The notes beneath the pieces were generated by a model. That model was given only the letters and a program-made list of their open reading frames with translations. It was not told the origin of the DNA and did not search any database. DNA of 64,000 nucleotides, taken from Actinocrispum wychmicini. Lineage in GTDB: Bacteria; Actinomycetota; Actinomycetes; Mycobacteriales; Pseudonocardiaceae. Positions 1 to 9,000 of the stretch are shown piece after piece. The stretch lies in NCBI RefSeq assembly GCF_004345645.1, contig NZ_SLWS01000003.1, positions 434,001 through 498,000 of the forward strand. Reading direction: 5' to 3'. How positions within the stretch are numbered: position 1 is the first letter of the stretch; every line of letters begins with the position of its first letter. Made by a program: the position numbers and the translations under genes.

Positions 1-627
1 ACAACGCATCGCCATGTGGCCGCTGAAGCTCATCGCGATCGCGTACGTGCGGGTGACGTCCGCCTGGCCGGCCAGCGCGTCGAGCAGCCCGGACAGCATC
101 CGCCAGCTGTCGGGTGTGTACGTCAACGGGTTCGCGCCGACACCGGGCAGCTCGGCCACGATCCCGGCCATGCCGAGCCGGCCCAGCTTGGCCAGCGTCG
201 GCGCCCACTGCTCCTTGACCGTGACGATCCCGCCCATCAGCACCAGCAGCGGCTTGGGGTCGCGGGACGACAGGCCCGCCGCCCAGCACCGGACCCGGCC
301 GCCGGGCAGGTCCGCCTCGAACGGTTCGATGCCGCTGCGGCTGCGCTGCCGCCAACGGTCGATCGCGGCCACGCCGCGGTCCTGCGCCTCCTGCCGGGCC
401 GGGCCGTCCACGAACGGGAACCTGGCCATCGCGAAATACTTGGCGGCTTCGAGGTCGAGCCCCTGTCGCACCAGGCGTTCCCCGGCCTTGCTCCACTCAC
501 CGGCCCACGAGCCCGGACCGCCGCCGTCATCCGTGGCGATCCGGTCCAGCACGGTCCGGTAGTCACCGATCCGCTGGCCGCGCGCGTGCACCTGCACGTG
601 CCGCTTGAGTTCGCCTAGGTCGTTCAT
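1..627 (-). CDS. Alpha/beta hydrolase of the tetronate cassette (AbyA5/Agg5-type position), C-terminus cut by window edge
   Basis: The first 209 residues are visible, reading off the left end. Near the visible end lies a nucleophile elbow, MSFSGHM, with the candidate serine at about residue 202. It follows a beta-strand-like stretch (PLLVLMGGI) typical of alpha/beta hydrolases, and the N-terminal helical part resembles FrsA/DUF1100-type esterases. The start is ATG overlapping the stop of the upstream acyltransferase (ATGA), so translation is probably coupled. In established tetronate pathways (agglomerin, abyssomicin, quartromicin) the hydrolase-like protein at this position eliminates acetate from the O-acetylated tetronate to give the exocyclic methylene. 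That role is inferred here from position and fold. The His and acidic catalytic residues lie outside the window, so activity cannot be judged. A generic esterase is the alternative. Confidence 0.85.
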   Translation of the reverse strand, partial: MNDLGELKRHVQVHARGQRIGDYRTVLDRIATDDGGGPGSWAGEWSKAGERLVRQGLDLEAAKYFAMARFPFVDGPARQEAQDRGVAAIDRWRQRSRSGIEPFEADLPGGRVRCWAAGLSSRDPKPLLVLMGGIVTVKEQWAPTLAKLGRLGMAGIVAELPGVGANPLTYTPDSWRMLSGLLDALAGQADVTRTYAIAMSFSGHMAMRC

Positions 628-1394
628 TGGACCGCCGCCAACACCCTGGCCGGCGCGAACGCCTCCATCCGGTCCTTGACCTCGGTGAGCACGTCCGCCG
701 CCTCGGCGCCGTCGATGACCCGGTGGTCGAACGTGAGGCACAGTCGCATCACCGGCGCGATCACGACCTGGCCCGCGCGGGCCACCGGCCGGTCGGTGAT
801 CCGGCCCAGCCCGAACGTGACCGTGGTGCCGCCGACCGAGTAGAACCCGTCCACCGGGCGGTGGCCCAGCGAAGTCACCGCGAACGTGCCCATCGTCTCG
901 GGCCGCCGGCTCAACGGCCGCACCCCGAGCCGGTACAGCAGCGGCGCCAACGGCCACGGCAGCCGGTGCAGCAGCCGCACGGCGGCGAACTCCGGCTGGG
1001 TCGCCGGGTCGCCGTCGCGGAACTGCTCGATGTGCTCCTGGATCTCCTCCAGCGTCGCGTCCTGCACGTCCGGCAGCACGGTGGCGAGCACGATCCGGTG
1101 ACCGTTGAGCGTCTTGTCCAGCGTGAGCTTGCCGTTGACCGATCCGTACCGGGCGACACGCGGCCCCCGCACGGCCGCGTTGGCCTCCGGATGCTCGGCG
1201 AGCGTGTTCGCGGCCGCGTGCAGCAGGTACGTGACGATGGAGAGCCGGCGCCCGTCCGCGCGGTACTCGTCGCGGTGCGCCAGCACGCCGGTCATGTCGA
1301 TCTCGGTGTCCAGGAACACCGGTGCGAACCCCCGGATCTCGTCGAGGAAACGCAGTGTGTGCGTGCGTTCCCGGGCGATCCGTGTGATCCTCAT
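624..1394 (-). CDS. 2-oxoacid dehydrogenase E2-like acyltransferase, tetronate O-acetylation (AbyA4/Agg4-type)
   Basis: A 256-residue protein corresponding only to the catalytic domain of dihydrolipoyl acyltransferases, with no lipoyl or E3-binding domain. The C-terminal signature LTFDHRVIDGAEAADVL carries the catalytic His (about 224) and Asp (about 228) of the HxxxDG motif. The family normally moves acetyl groups from CoA to a thiol. In tetronate clusters this stand-alone E2 domain acetylates the primary hydroxyl of the hydroxymethyl tetronate, priming it for elimination. It starts with ATG overlapping the ACP stop and ends overlapping the hydrolase start, both as ATGA, so the cassette is translated as a unit. 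Family assignment comes from the motif and length; the O-acetylation role is from known homologous pathways plus the neighbours. Confidence 0.93.
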   Translation of the reverse strand: MRITRIARERTHTLRFLDEIRGFAPVFLDTEIDMTGVLAHRDEYRADGRRLSIVTYLLHAAANTLAEHPEANAAVRGPRVARYGSVNGKLTLDKTLNGHRIVLATVLPDVQDATLEEIQEHIEQFRDGDPATQPEFAAVRLLHRLPWPLAPLLYRLGVRPLSRRPETMGTFAVTSLGHRPVDGFYSVGGTTVTFGLGRITDRPVARAGQVVIAPVMRLCLTFDHRVIDGAEAADVLTEVKDRMEAFAPARVLAAVQ

Positions 1395-1621
1395 GATGAC
1401 TGCACCGACAACGCGTAGATCTCGTCCAGCGAGCCCGCTTCCATCGCGTCGGGCAGCAGGATCCGGATGCCCTTGCGCCGTTCCAGCACAGTCAGCACGG
1501 CCAGCATGTGCAGCGAGTCCCAGGACGGCAGCCGGTCGAACGGGACCTGCGCGTCCTCGACGGACACGGGTAAGCCCAGTTCGTCATGCAACAACGTGAT
1601 GAAGTCGTCGATCGTGTCCAC
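1391..1621 (-). CDS. Free-standing acyl carrier protein for the glyceryl unit (AbyA3-type)
   Basis: A 76-residue ACP. The 4'-phosphopantetheine attachment serine is Ser36 in LPSWDSLHMLA. The context WDSLH differs from the LGFDSLTAV of the PKS-embedded ACPs nearby, as expected for a discrete carrier. The start is a GTG whose first G is the last base of the TAG stop of the FkbH-like gene (TAGTG), so ribosome handover is likely. In tetronate pathways this carrier receives the D-glyceryl group made by the FkbH-like enzyme and presents it to the KAS III-like enzyme. No in-frame ATG fits the length of the domain. The family is certain; the cargo is inferred from the adjacent genes. Confidence 0.93.
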   Translation of the reverse strand: MDTIDDFITLLHDELGLPVSVEDAQVPFDRLPSWDSLHMLAVLTVLERRKGIRILLPDAMEAGSLDEIYALSVQSS

Positions 1622-3525
1622 TAATTTCGTCCTCCCAGTCGTTCCGTGAGCTGGATGTGCCCGGGTGGCGGCGCGATGTCGGCGAGGTCGTGCCGGAAGG
1701 TGGTGACGTCGCCCTCGGTGCCGATCAGTTCGAAGCCGTGCCGCGCGTAGAAGTCCCGCAGCTTGGCGTTCTTGGCGGTCGGCCGGTAGGTGCCCAGCAC
1801 CGCCTTGGCGCCGGTGTCCCGGGCGTGCCGCAGCACCGACCCCAGGCACGCCTCCTCGATGCCACGGGAGAAGACCCGGCAGCTCAGCAGCAGGTTGTCC
1901 ACCCGCAGCTGGTCGCCGTCCCGGTGCGCGAACACCGCGCCGACCAGGCCGTTGTCGCCGAACCGGTCCCGGGCGTGGATGGCCAGGGTGAGCGCGGCCG
2001 GGTCCTTGAGCAGCGCGGCCACCTCGGACGGCTGGAGCCGCTCGGTGGTCAGGTTGAACTGGTTGGTGCGCAAGGTGATCTGCGAGACGCGGGCCACTTC
2101 GGAGCTTTCCACGACGGCGAGCCGCACGGCCAGGCCCAGCTCCCGCAGGTACCCCTCGACCGAGTCGAAGCTGTCCAGGAAGTCCTTGCGCACCAACTCT
2201 TCCCGGTACTTGACCACCCGCGTTCGGTCCTCTGTGGTCAGTTCACGGACGGTGAACCACCCGTCCCGCAGCAGCCGGTCGAGGTGCAGCGCGGGGTCGT
2301 CGTCCACCTGGATCACCTGCACGCCGGGCAGCGAGCGGTGCACGACCGCGCGTTCGAAGCTGCTGTCGTCGACGAAGACGAAGCTGTCCGTGCCCAGGTT
2401 CAACGTCCGGGCCAGCTCGGCGATGCTCTCGTGCTTGGGCCGCCAGCTGGCCGCGATCTGCACGAAGTCCTCCTCGCGCAACGTCATCCGCGGGTGGCTG
2501 GTCAGCACCTCGCGGACCGGCTCGACGTCGTTCTTGCTCGCCACCGCCAGCAGCACACCCTGGCTGCCGATCTGCTTGATCACCTGCTGGAACGAGCGGA
2601 ACGCCTCGCCCCGGTAGCTGTCCGCGACCTGGATCCCGTCGGCGCCGTCCTCGCTGAGCACACCGCCCCAGATCGTGTCGTCCAGGTCGAGCACCAGCAC
2701 CTTCTTGGTCCGGCCGCGCAGGTGCCGGGCGAGGTGGCCGAGTTCGCGCGCGTAGCTGGCGAGCAGGTCCGCCGACAGGTACGCCTTGGCGTAGATGCTC
2801 ATCCGGACGTCCTCGCACGGGACGCCTTCGGCGATCAGCGGGTCGATGTCGAGCACGACCACGGACGGGCGGCCGTCGCCGATGCGCAGCAGCCGGGCGT
2901 TCGCCTCCCGCCACAGCGCGCTGAGCTCCGCCCGGCTGCTCAGGTCCACCAGCTGGTGGACGTACCTGCGCGGCAACGGGATGGTGTTGAACACCAGGGT
3001 GCCCTCGCCGCGTTCGGTGAACCGGTGCGCGAGCGTCTCGAAGACGGCGAGCTTCTCCGCCAGCACCCGGGCGACGTCCGCGGGCCGCCAGGGCAGCGGC
3101 ACCTCGTCGAACACGATGGCCGGGTCCAGGACGCACACGACCATGTCGGGTTCGGTCGCGTACAGCTCGCTGTCGGAGTCGGTGAGGTCGAAGACGTAGC
3201 AGTCGAAATCGGACAGGTACGTACGGGCCAGCAGGCCGTGCCGGGCCAGCTCCGCGGCCAGCGCGGGAACGAGCGCGGACAGCGTGCCGTGGCCTGTGAC
3301 CGCGACCTTGACCGACGGGACGGACGGGTGCTCCCGGGTCACCTCGTCCGGGTCCAGGCGGCTGAGCAGGTGCCTGGCGCGTTCCAGGTCCGCGCCGGAC
3401 ATCAGGTTCAGCAGTTCGGCCACGCACGGGTACTCGGCGGCCAACAGGCCGGACCGGTACAGCCGGAGCAGCACCTCGATGGGGGTATCGGGGGTGTCTG
3501 TGGTCTGGGGGTCAGGTTCGGTCAT
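1621..3525 (-). CDS. FkbH-like glyceryl-ACP synthase (HAD phosphatase/glyceryl transferase, AbyA2-type)
   Basis: A 634-residue protein. The HAD motif I is LVLDLDDTIWGG, with nucleophilic Asp280 and Asp282; SKND and VDDSSFER follow as the later HAD motifs. The C-terminal roughly 150 residues look like a GNAT-type acyltransferase fold (TNQFNLTT, LLLSCRVFSRGIEE). The roughly 270-residue N-terminal region carries a transferase-like domain, as in the long FkbH proteins. Known members take D-1,3-bisphosphoglycerate, dephosphorylate it and load D-glycerate on a dedicated ACP. Here that carrier is the gene immediately downstream (1-bp overlap). It starts 4 bp after the KAS III stop. Alternative roles of the family (hydroxymalonyl-ACP formation) are disfavoured because the KAS III, E2 and hydrolase partners of tetronate assembly surround it. 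Confidence 0.95.
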   Translation of the reverse strand: MTEPDPQTTDTPDTPIEVLLRLYRSGLLAAEYPCVAELLNLMSGADLERARHLLSRLDPDEVTREHPSVPSVKVAVTGHGTLSALVPALAAELARHGLLARTYLSDFDCYVFDLTDSDSELYATEPDMVVCVLDPAIVFDEVPLPWRPADVARVLAEKLAVFETLAHRFTERGEGTLVFNTIPLPRRYVHQLVDLSSRAELSALWREANARLLRIGDGRPSVVVLDIDPLIAEGVPCEDVRMSIYAKAYLSADLLASYARELGHLARHLRGRTKKVLVLDLDDTIWGGVLSEDGADGIQVADSYRGEAFRSFQQVIKQIGSQGVLLAVASKNDVEPVREVLTSHPRMTLREEDFVQIAASWRPKHESIAELARTLNLGTDSFVFVDDSSFERAVVHRSLPGVQVIQVDDDPALHLDRLLRDGWFTVRELTTEDRTRVVKYREELVRKDFLDSFDSVEGYLRELGLAVRLAVVESSEVARVSQITLRTNQFNLTTERLQPSEVAALLKDPAALTLAIHARDRFGDNGLVGAVFAHRDGDQLRVDNLLLSCRVFSRGIEEACLGSVLRHARDTGAKAVLGTYRPTAKNAKLRDFYARHGFELIGTEGDVTTFRHDLADIAPPPGHIQLTERLGGRN

Positions 3526-3529
3526 CTCG

Positions 3530-4561
3530 TCAGACCTTCTCCAGTGCGTAACCGGCCTTGATCCACTTGCTCGACTCGACCGCGAGGCCGACCGCGCGGT
3601 CGCCGGCGACCATCCGCGGCAGCGCGCGTTCGAGCTGGAAGAACGGCAGTGCGTTGCCAGTGTTGCCGATCTCGGCCACGCAGCTGACCTCCTGTGCGCC
3701 CGGCACGCCGAGGGCCTCGACGATCGTCTCGGTCATTCGGCCGGACAGCTGCGGCGGCAGCAGGTAGTCGATGTCCGCCTCGGACCAGTCGAGGTCGTCG
3801 AGCACCTGGTCGAGCACGTCCGCGGCCAGTCGCGGCACGGACTCCTCGATCGCCTTGTAGTCCTCCACGATGGGGGTGCGATCGGAGTTCCGGTCGCCGC
3901 GGCCGAACCATTCGACGATCTGGCCGGGTGGCCGGTTCAGCCCGACCAGCCGCAGCACGACGTGTCGCAGCACGGCCGCGCCCGGCAGCGGTTCGGTGCT
4001 CAGCACGGCCGCGCCGGCGCCGTCGCCGAAGATCACGACGTTGACCTGCTCGGCCGGGTCGAGCGCGCTGAAGTCGGCGGTCAGGTCGAAGTGCTTCACG
4101 CTGTTGTCGCCGCCCAGCACCAACGCGGTCCGCCCGTTGCCGGCTGAGAGCAACTTGCGGGCCACGTCGAGCGCCTGGACGGCGCCGCAGCAGCCGGACT
4201 GCATCTGGTACGTCGGCACGTCGTCGATGCCGAGCCGGTCGGCGACCATGTTGACGGTCGCCGGCATGAGCATGTCGGGTGACGAGGTCCCCAGGATCAC
4301 CAGGTCGACGTCGGCCGCGCTGAGTCCGGCCGATGCCAGTGCCTTGCCACCCGCTGTCTCACAAAGGTCGGTCAGCGACGAGCGCGCCTCACCGGTCTCC
4401 AGGTCGATGGAGAAGTGTCGGGTCCGGGTGCCGATGAACGAGTCGATCCAGTCCGCCCACACCGCGGGTGTGCCAAGCCTTCTGGTCAACGTGGCGTTGT
4501 CCACAGCCGGGCCCGGCAGCGCCGTGCCGACGGACAGCACGTGTACGTCAGTGCTGTTCAT
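3530..4561 (-). CDS. KAS III (FabH)-like tetronate-forming enzyme (AbyA1-type)
   Basis: A 343-residue thiolase-fold protein. The nucleophile is Cys124 in MQSGCCGAVQ, equivalent to the FabH CAG cysteine, and the conserved asparagine is Asn300 in GNTGNALPF. The FabH HQAN histidine is absent: the aligned segment reads LLPPQLSG, with proline at 270. The enzyme is expected to join the beta-ketoacyl chain from the last PKS module to glyceryl-ACP, forming the C-C and ester bonds of the tetronate ring and releasing the chain. The ATG chosen has GAGGA directly upstream. An in-frame GTG 12 bases earlier would give four more residues but has no visible ribosome binding site. The gene is first in the five-gene cassette and preceded by the only sizeable gap in the block apart from PKS B/C. 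Confidence 0.93.
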   Translation of the reverse strand: MNSTDVHVLSVGTALPGPAVDNATLTRRLGTPAVWADWIDSFIGTRTRHFSIDLETGEARSSLTDLCETAGGKALASAGLSAADVDLVILGTSSPDMLMPATVNMVADRLGIDDVPTYQMQSGCCGAVQALDVARKLLSAGNGRTALVLGGDNSVKHFDLTADFSALDPAEQVNVVIFGDGAGAAVLSTEPLPGAAVLRHVVLRLVGLNRPPGQIVEWFGRGDRNSDRTPIVEDYKAIEESVPRLAADVLDQVLDDLDWSEADIDYLLPPQLSGRMTETIVEALGVPGAQEVSCVAEIGNTGNALPFFQLERALPRMVAGDRAVGLAVESSKWIKAGYALEKV

Positions 4562-4656
4562 CCATGTCCTCACGTTAGTGACGGTCGGGCGACCGCGGCA
4601 CGGGCCGACCCGGTGTGTCCATGGTCGGGGCCGTGGCTAAAGCCGACCTAGCCTCG
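4562..4656 (-). promoter_or_regulatory. 95-bp gap with a long imperfect hairpin, between oxygenase and KAS III genes
   Basis: At 4599-4635 the arms CACGG+CCGACC and GGTCGG+CCGTG can pair (6 bp inner and 5 bp outer stem, small internal bulge, 12-base loop). No T-run follows in the transcribed direction, so it is not a classical intrinsic terminator. It could attenuate or process the long transcript, or mark the 5' end of a separate cassette transcript. The KAS III ribosome binding site (GAGGA) lies at the left end. No convincing -35/-10 pair is visible. Confidence 0.35.
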
Positions 4657-6081
4657 TTACAGGGAACCGGCTGGGCTGAACCATTTCTCCAGCGCAGGGC
4701 GCAGGCCAGTGACGTCGGTGCCGTCGGTGGCCCAGGCCACCCGGCCGTCCGGCCGGACCAAGACGGCGGTGGCGCCGAGCAGGGTTTCGGGAGCGGCGGT
4801 GACCACGTCGACGCGGTCCGCCCACCGGGCCCATTCGGGATCCGCGGCCAGCCCGGTGCGGTCGAGCAGCACGCCCTTGCCGGGGTTCAACGGCGGCTGG
4901 GGGAGTCGGGTGCCGACCAGCGGGTGTGCGCCGGGGTCGGCCGGGTAGGTCACGTCCAGCCCGCCCGCGAGCTTGACGAGGTGGTTGTTGACCTCGTCGA
5001 ACGTGAGCAGCTCGCCGAACAGCTCGCGCAGCGGCGCGACCGCCGACATGGGGTGCATCAGCGCGATCTGCGCCTCGGTGGACCGGCACGACCGGGTACC
5101 GACGGCGTACCGCTCGGCCTCGTACGTGTCGAGCAGCGCCGGGTCGGCGTCGTGGCGCAGGACCGCGGCGAGTTTCCAGCCGAGGTTCACCGCGTCCTCG
5201 ATCCCGGTGCTCAACGCCTGGCCGCCCAGGGGGAAGTGCACGTGCGCCGAGTCGCCGGCCAGGAAGATGTCACCGCGGCGGTACGTCTCAGCCTGGCGGG
5301 TGACGTGGAACCAGCGGGTCAGCCACAGCGCGTCACCGATCTCGCACGGCTCGCCGCTGATCCGCTCGATGTGCGCGGCCAGTTCCGCGCGCGTGACCGG
5401 GGCCTTGGCGTCCGGCGGCTCGACCCCGAACTCCGCCGTGGTCACCCGGACGGTCGCCGGTCCGGACGGGGACACGGTGACCAGGCCGCCGTCGTAGATG
5501 TGCGGCCCGAGCAGGCGCCTGAGGCCGTCGTTCGGGATCAGCTCGGCGATCAGGCCGTAGAACGGCGAGTCGGCGCCGGGGAAGTCGATCCCGGCCAGTT
5601 TCCGGACCGCGCTGTCGGCGCCGTCGCAGCCGACCAGGTAACGGCAGTGCAGCGTCTCCGGGCCGTTGGCGGTCCGGATGTCGACGCGCACGCCGTTGTC
5701 CGCCTGCTCGACCGCCACGACCTCGGCGCCGCGCCTGATCTTCACGCCGAGGCTCTCGGCGTGCTCGGCCAGGCGGTGTTCCAGGGCGGCGTGCGGCAGC
5801 GCCCAGTTGTACGCGCGCGGCTCGGTGAGCTTGGTCGGGTCAAGCCGGAAGTGCGCGAAGAACGCCTGCGGGAACTCGAACCCGCTGCCGCGCAACCCGT
5901 CCATCAAGCCCCGCTGGGTGAGCAGCTCCACCACGGTCGGGTTCACGGCCATCCCCAGCGACTGCGTCCTGGGTTCGGGAAGCCGTTCCAGCACAACGGT
6001 TTCCACGCCGGCGGCGGCGAGCTCGCCGGCGAGCGTCAGGCCGACCGGCCCGGCGCCGGCGATGGCGAGGGGGTGCGTCAT
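4657..6081 (-). CDS. FAD-dependent oxygenase-fold protein; candidate decalin-forming [4+2] cyclase (PyrE3/ChlE3/KijA-like position) or hydroxylase
   Basis: A 474-residue class A flavoprotein (PHBH/TfdB fold). It has the dinucleotide motif GAGPVG (residues 9-14) ending in VVLE, the DG motif YLVGCDGADSAVRKLAG, and the second FAD motif FLAGDSAHVHFPLGGQ with Asp about 277. The C-terminal thioredoxin-like domain (LVRPDGRVAW) is retained. It starts three bases after the PKS F stop. In pyrroindomycin, PyrE3 of this fold forms the dialkyldecalin, and homologues occur in chlorothricin, kijanimicin and versipelostatin clusters. The polyketide predicted here has exactly the diene, dienophile and four-carbon tether needed. 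A cyclase role is therefore the best inference from fold and context, but an ordinary hydroxylase cannot be excluded without a phylogeny. Confidence 0.8.
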   Translation of the reverse strand: MTHPLAIAGAGPVGLTLAGELAAAGVETVVLERLPEPRTQSLGMAVNPTVVELLTQRGLMDGLRGSGFEFPQAFFAHFRLDPTKLTEPRAYNWALPHAALEHRLAEHAESLGVKIRRGAEVVAVEQADNGVRVDIRTANGPETLHCRYLVGCDGADSAVRKLAGIDFPGADSPFYGLIAELIPNDGLRRLLGPHIYDGGLVTVSPSGPATVRVTTAEFGVEPPDAKAPVTRAELAAHIERISGEPCEIGDALWLTRWFHVTRQAETYRRGDIFLAGDSAHVHFPLGGQALSTGIEDAVNLGWKLAAVLRHDADPALLDTYEAERYAVGTRSCRSTEAQIALMHPMSAVAPLRELFGELLTFDEVNNHLVKLAGGLDVTYPADPGAHPLVGTRLPQPPLNPGKGVLLDRTGLAADPEWARWADRVDVVTAAPETLLGATAVLVRPDGRVAWATDGTDVTGLRPALEKWFSPAGSL

Positions 6082-6084
6082 GGA

Positions 6085-9000
6085 TTACTCCTTCTCGTCG
6101 GTGTCCAGATGCCGAGCCAGGGCGTCCGGGGTCGGGTGGTCGAAGATGGCGACGGGGGCCAGTTCGACCCCTGCCTGGCGGAGCCGGGTGCTCAGCTCCA
6201 GCGCGGCGAACGACGTGATGCCGTGGTCGAGCAGGTTCACGTCGTCGGCGAGATCTGCGGAAGGCACGCCGAGGACGGCGGCGGCGTGCGTGCGGACGAG
6301 GTCGCGCAGGTACGGCAGCCGTTCCTCGGGCGGGAGCTGGTGCAGGCGTTCGGCGGCCTCAGCTGGGGCCGGCTGCCCGTCGGTGGGTTCGGCCACCACG
6401 AGGGACGTCTCCGGACCGTTGAACCAGGCCAGCGCGGACATCGCCAGCTTCGCCTCGGGCCGGTCCGTGTCCTCCCAGGAGATCGACAGCCCGTTTCGCC
6501 GTCTGGCCAGTGCGGCACGGAACGCCTGTCCGTCCTTAAAGGACAACAAGGCGTACGCGGACAGGTCCGTTGTCAGCTTGTCCACGGCCATGACGCGGTC
6601 GTTGTCGGGGGTGGCTTGCACGACCGCGTTGACCTGGGGGATGGCGTCGTAGTCGACGACTCGGGTCCGGACACCGAGGTCGCAGAGTTCCGCGACGAGG
6701 GTAAGCGCGGACGGTTCGTCGGGGCCGACCGCGAGAACCAGCTCGCTGGCGCCGTGCACCGCGAGCCATCGGGTGGCTTCCGCGCCGAGTGGGGTGGTCG
6801 CGCCGGTCACCAGGACGGGGCCGGTGGACCACGGGTGGGTGTCCGGCGTGCCGGAGGCCTTCGACAGCCGCCGTGCGAACACACCTTCGTCACGGAGCGC
6901 CAACTGGTCGGGTTCGCCGGCCAGGGCGGCGGCTACTCGGGGCGCGGTCTCGGGGTCGAAGTCCATCGGCAGGTCGAGCAGCCCGACCGGCATGTGCTTG
7001 GCCATCATGCGGCCGAAGTCCCAGATCGCGGCCTGGCTTGGGTCGCCCGGCGGATCGCTTGGTGTGGTTGACACGGCCCCGCGCGTGATGATCCAGAGTG
7101 GACAGTCCAGAATGGTCGGTTGGATGTCCGCGTGGATGGCGACGACTCCCTTGAGGCCCTTGGTGGTGGTCACGTCTGTGTCGATCCGTGCGCCGAGCGC
7201 TTCGGCGATCTTGGTCACCGTCTCGTCAGTCGGGTCGGACGTGACCACGAGCCAGTCCCCGGGGGATCTGGATGGTGTATGCACCGGCGTCCAGACGACT
7301 CGGTGCAGCCAGCCGCCACTGCGCTGCCACGCAGGCAGCAGCTCCTCGAAGGCGTGACGCTGGTTCTCGTCGAGCCGGAGTGTATGCACCAACCATCGAT
7401 TGTCTACTGTATGCGATATTCGGCGGTCTGGCACGTCGATCCAGAACCGTTGCCGCTGGAAGGCGTAGGTCGGCAACTCGACGGACTGGCCACGGTCGAA
7501 CCACCGTATCCAGTCGACCGGATGACCGGACGCGTGCAACCTGGCAATCCCCGTGGTCGCGGTCATCCGCTCGGGGCGACGGGCATGCAACAGCGGGATT
7601 ACCGTCGCATCCTGTATGCACTCCTGCGTCAGGGCGCTGAGCACCGCGTCCGGCCCCAGTTCGAGGAACCGGACAACCTGCTGGTCACGCAAGGTCCTGA
7701 TGGCGTCGGCGAACCGCACGGGTTGCCGGATCTGCTCGGCCCAGTAGTCCGGCTCGCGGAGCCGTTCCCCGGCCAGTCGCCCGGTCAGCGTCGACACGAT
7801 CGGGATCGACGGCGGCGAGAAACTCAACGTCCGCGCGGTGTTCCTGAACTCGTCGAGGATCGGGGCCATGTGCGGGGAGTGGAACGCGTGACTCACCGGG
7901 AGCCGCCTCGTCCGGTGGCCGCGCGCCTTCCACCCAGCGGCGATCTCGGACACCACGTCCTCGTCCCCGGAGATCACAGTCATCTGCGGACTGTTCACCG
8001 CCGCGACCGCAACCCTGTCCTGGTAGCCGGCCAACGACGCCCGCACCTCGTCCTCCGAGGCACGGACGGAGAACATCGCGCCCGGCGCGGCGACACTCCC
8101 CATCAACCTGCCGCGCGCCGCCACGAGCACACAGGCGTCATCGAGCTTCAACACCCCGGCCACATGCGCGGCGGTGACCTCCCCAATCGAGTGCCCGGCC
8201 ACGAAATCCGGCCGCACCCCCCACTCCTCGACGAGCCGGAACAACGCCGTCTCCACCGCGAACAAAGCCGCCTGCGTGTAGTCGGTGCGGTCCAGCAACG
8301 CGGCCTCTTCGCTGCCCTTCGCCGTGAAGACCAGGTCCTGGAGAGGACGCTCCAGCAACGGCTCGAACCGGCGACAGACATCGTCGAACGCCTCGGCGTA
8401 GGCGGGGAACGCGGCATACAGATCCTGTCCCATGCCCGGCCGCTGACTGCCCTGGCCGGAGAACAGGAAAGCGAGCTTCCCGCCGGTTTTTCTCTCGGTG
8501 ACCACTGTGGCGTCGGGTTCGTCGCGGGCGAGTGCGTCCAGGCCGTGTAGGAAGGCATCGGGGTTGTCGGCGATGACCGCCGCGCGATGCTCGAAATGCG
8601 TGCGCTCAACCGCCAACGAACGGGCAACCTCGTCCGGGCTCACATCCGGCCTGTCCCGCCACCAGGTACCCAAAGCCGACGCCTGGGCACGAAGCGCGGA
8701 CGCGTCCTTGGCGGACACAAGGAGCGGAAGCACCCGGTTGCTCGCTTCTTGCTCAACCGCGGCATGCTCCGGGGCCTGCTCCAGGATCATGTGGGCGTTG
8801 GTGCCGCTGATGCCGAACGCCGAGACCGCCGCCCGCCGGGGTCGCCCGGTCTCCGGCCACGGGACGGGCTCGGCCAGCAGGGAGACAGCCCCCGCGCTCC
8901 AGTCGATGTGCGGAGACGGCTCGTCGATGTGCAGGGTCGCGGGCAGGTGGCTGTGCCGGATGGCCTGGACCATCTTGATCACCCCGGCGACCCCGGCGGC

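Noticed and set aside
1391..1849. A longer ACP gene starting inside the FkbH-like gene.
   Set aside because: The upstream part is an out-of-frame reading of FkbH. The GTG sharing a base with the FkbH stop gives a normal-length ACP.
1657..3561. Very long open frames antisense to real genes (for example 634 codons here, over 1000 codons at 39366-42416, 818 codons at 4615-7071).
   Set aside because: They mirror conserved PKS and FkbH genes, have R/H/V/G/D-rich composition without domains, and arise from codon bias in G+C-rich DNA.
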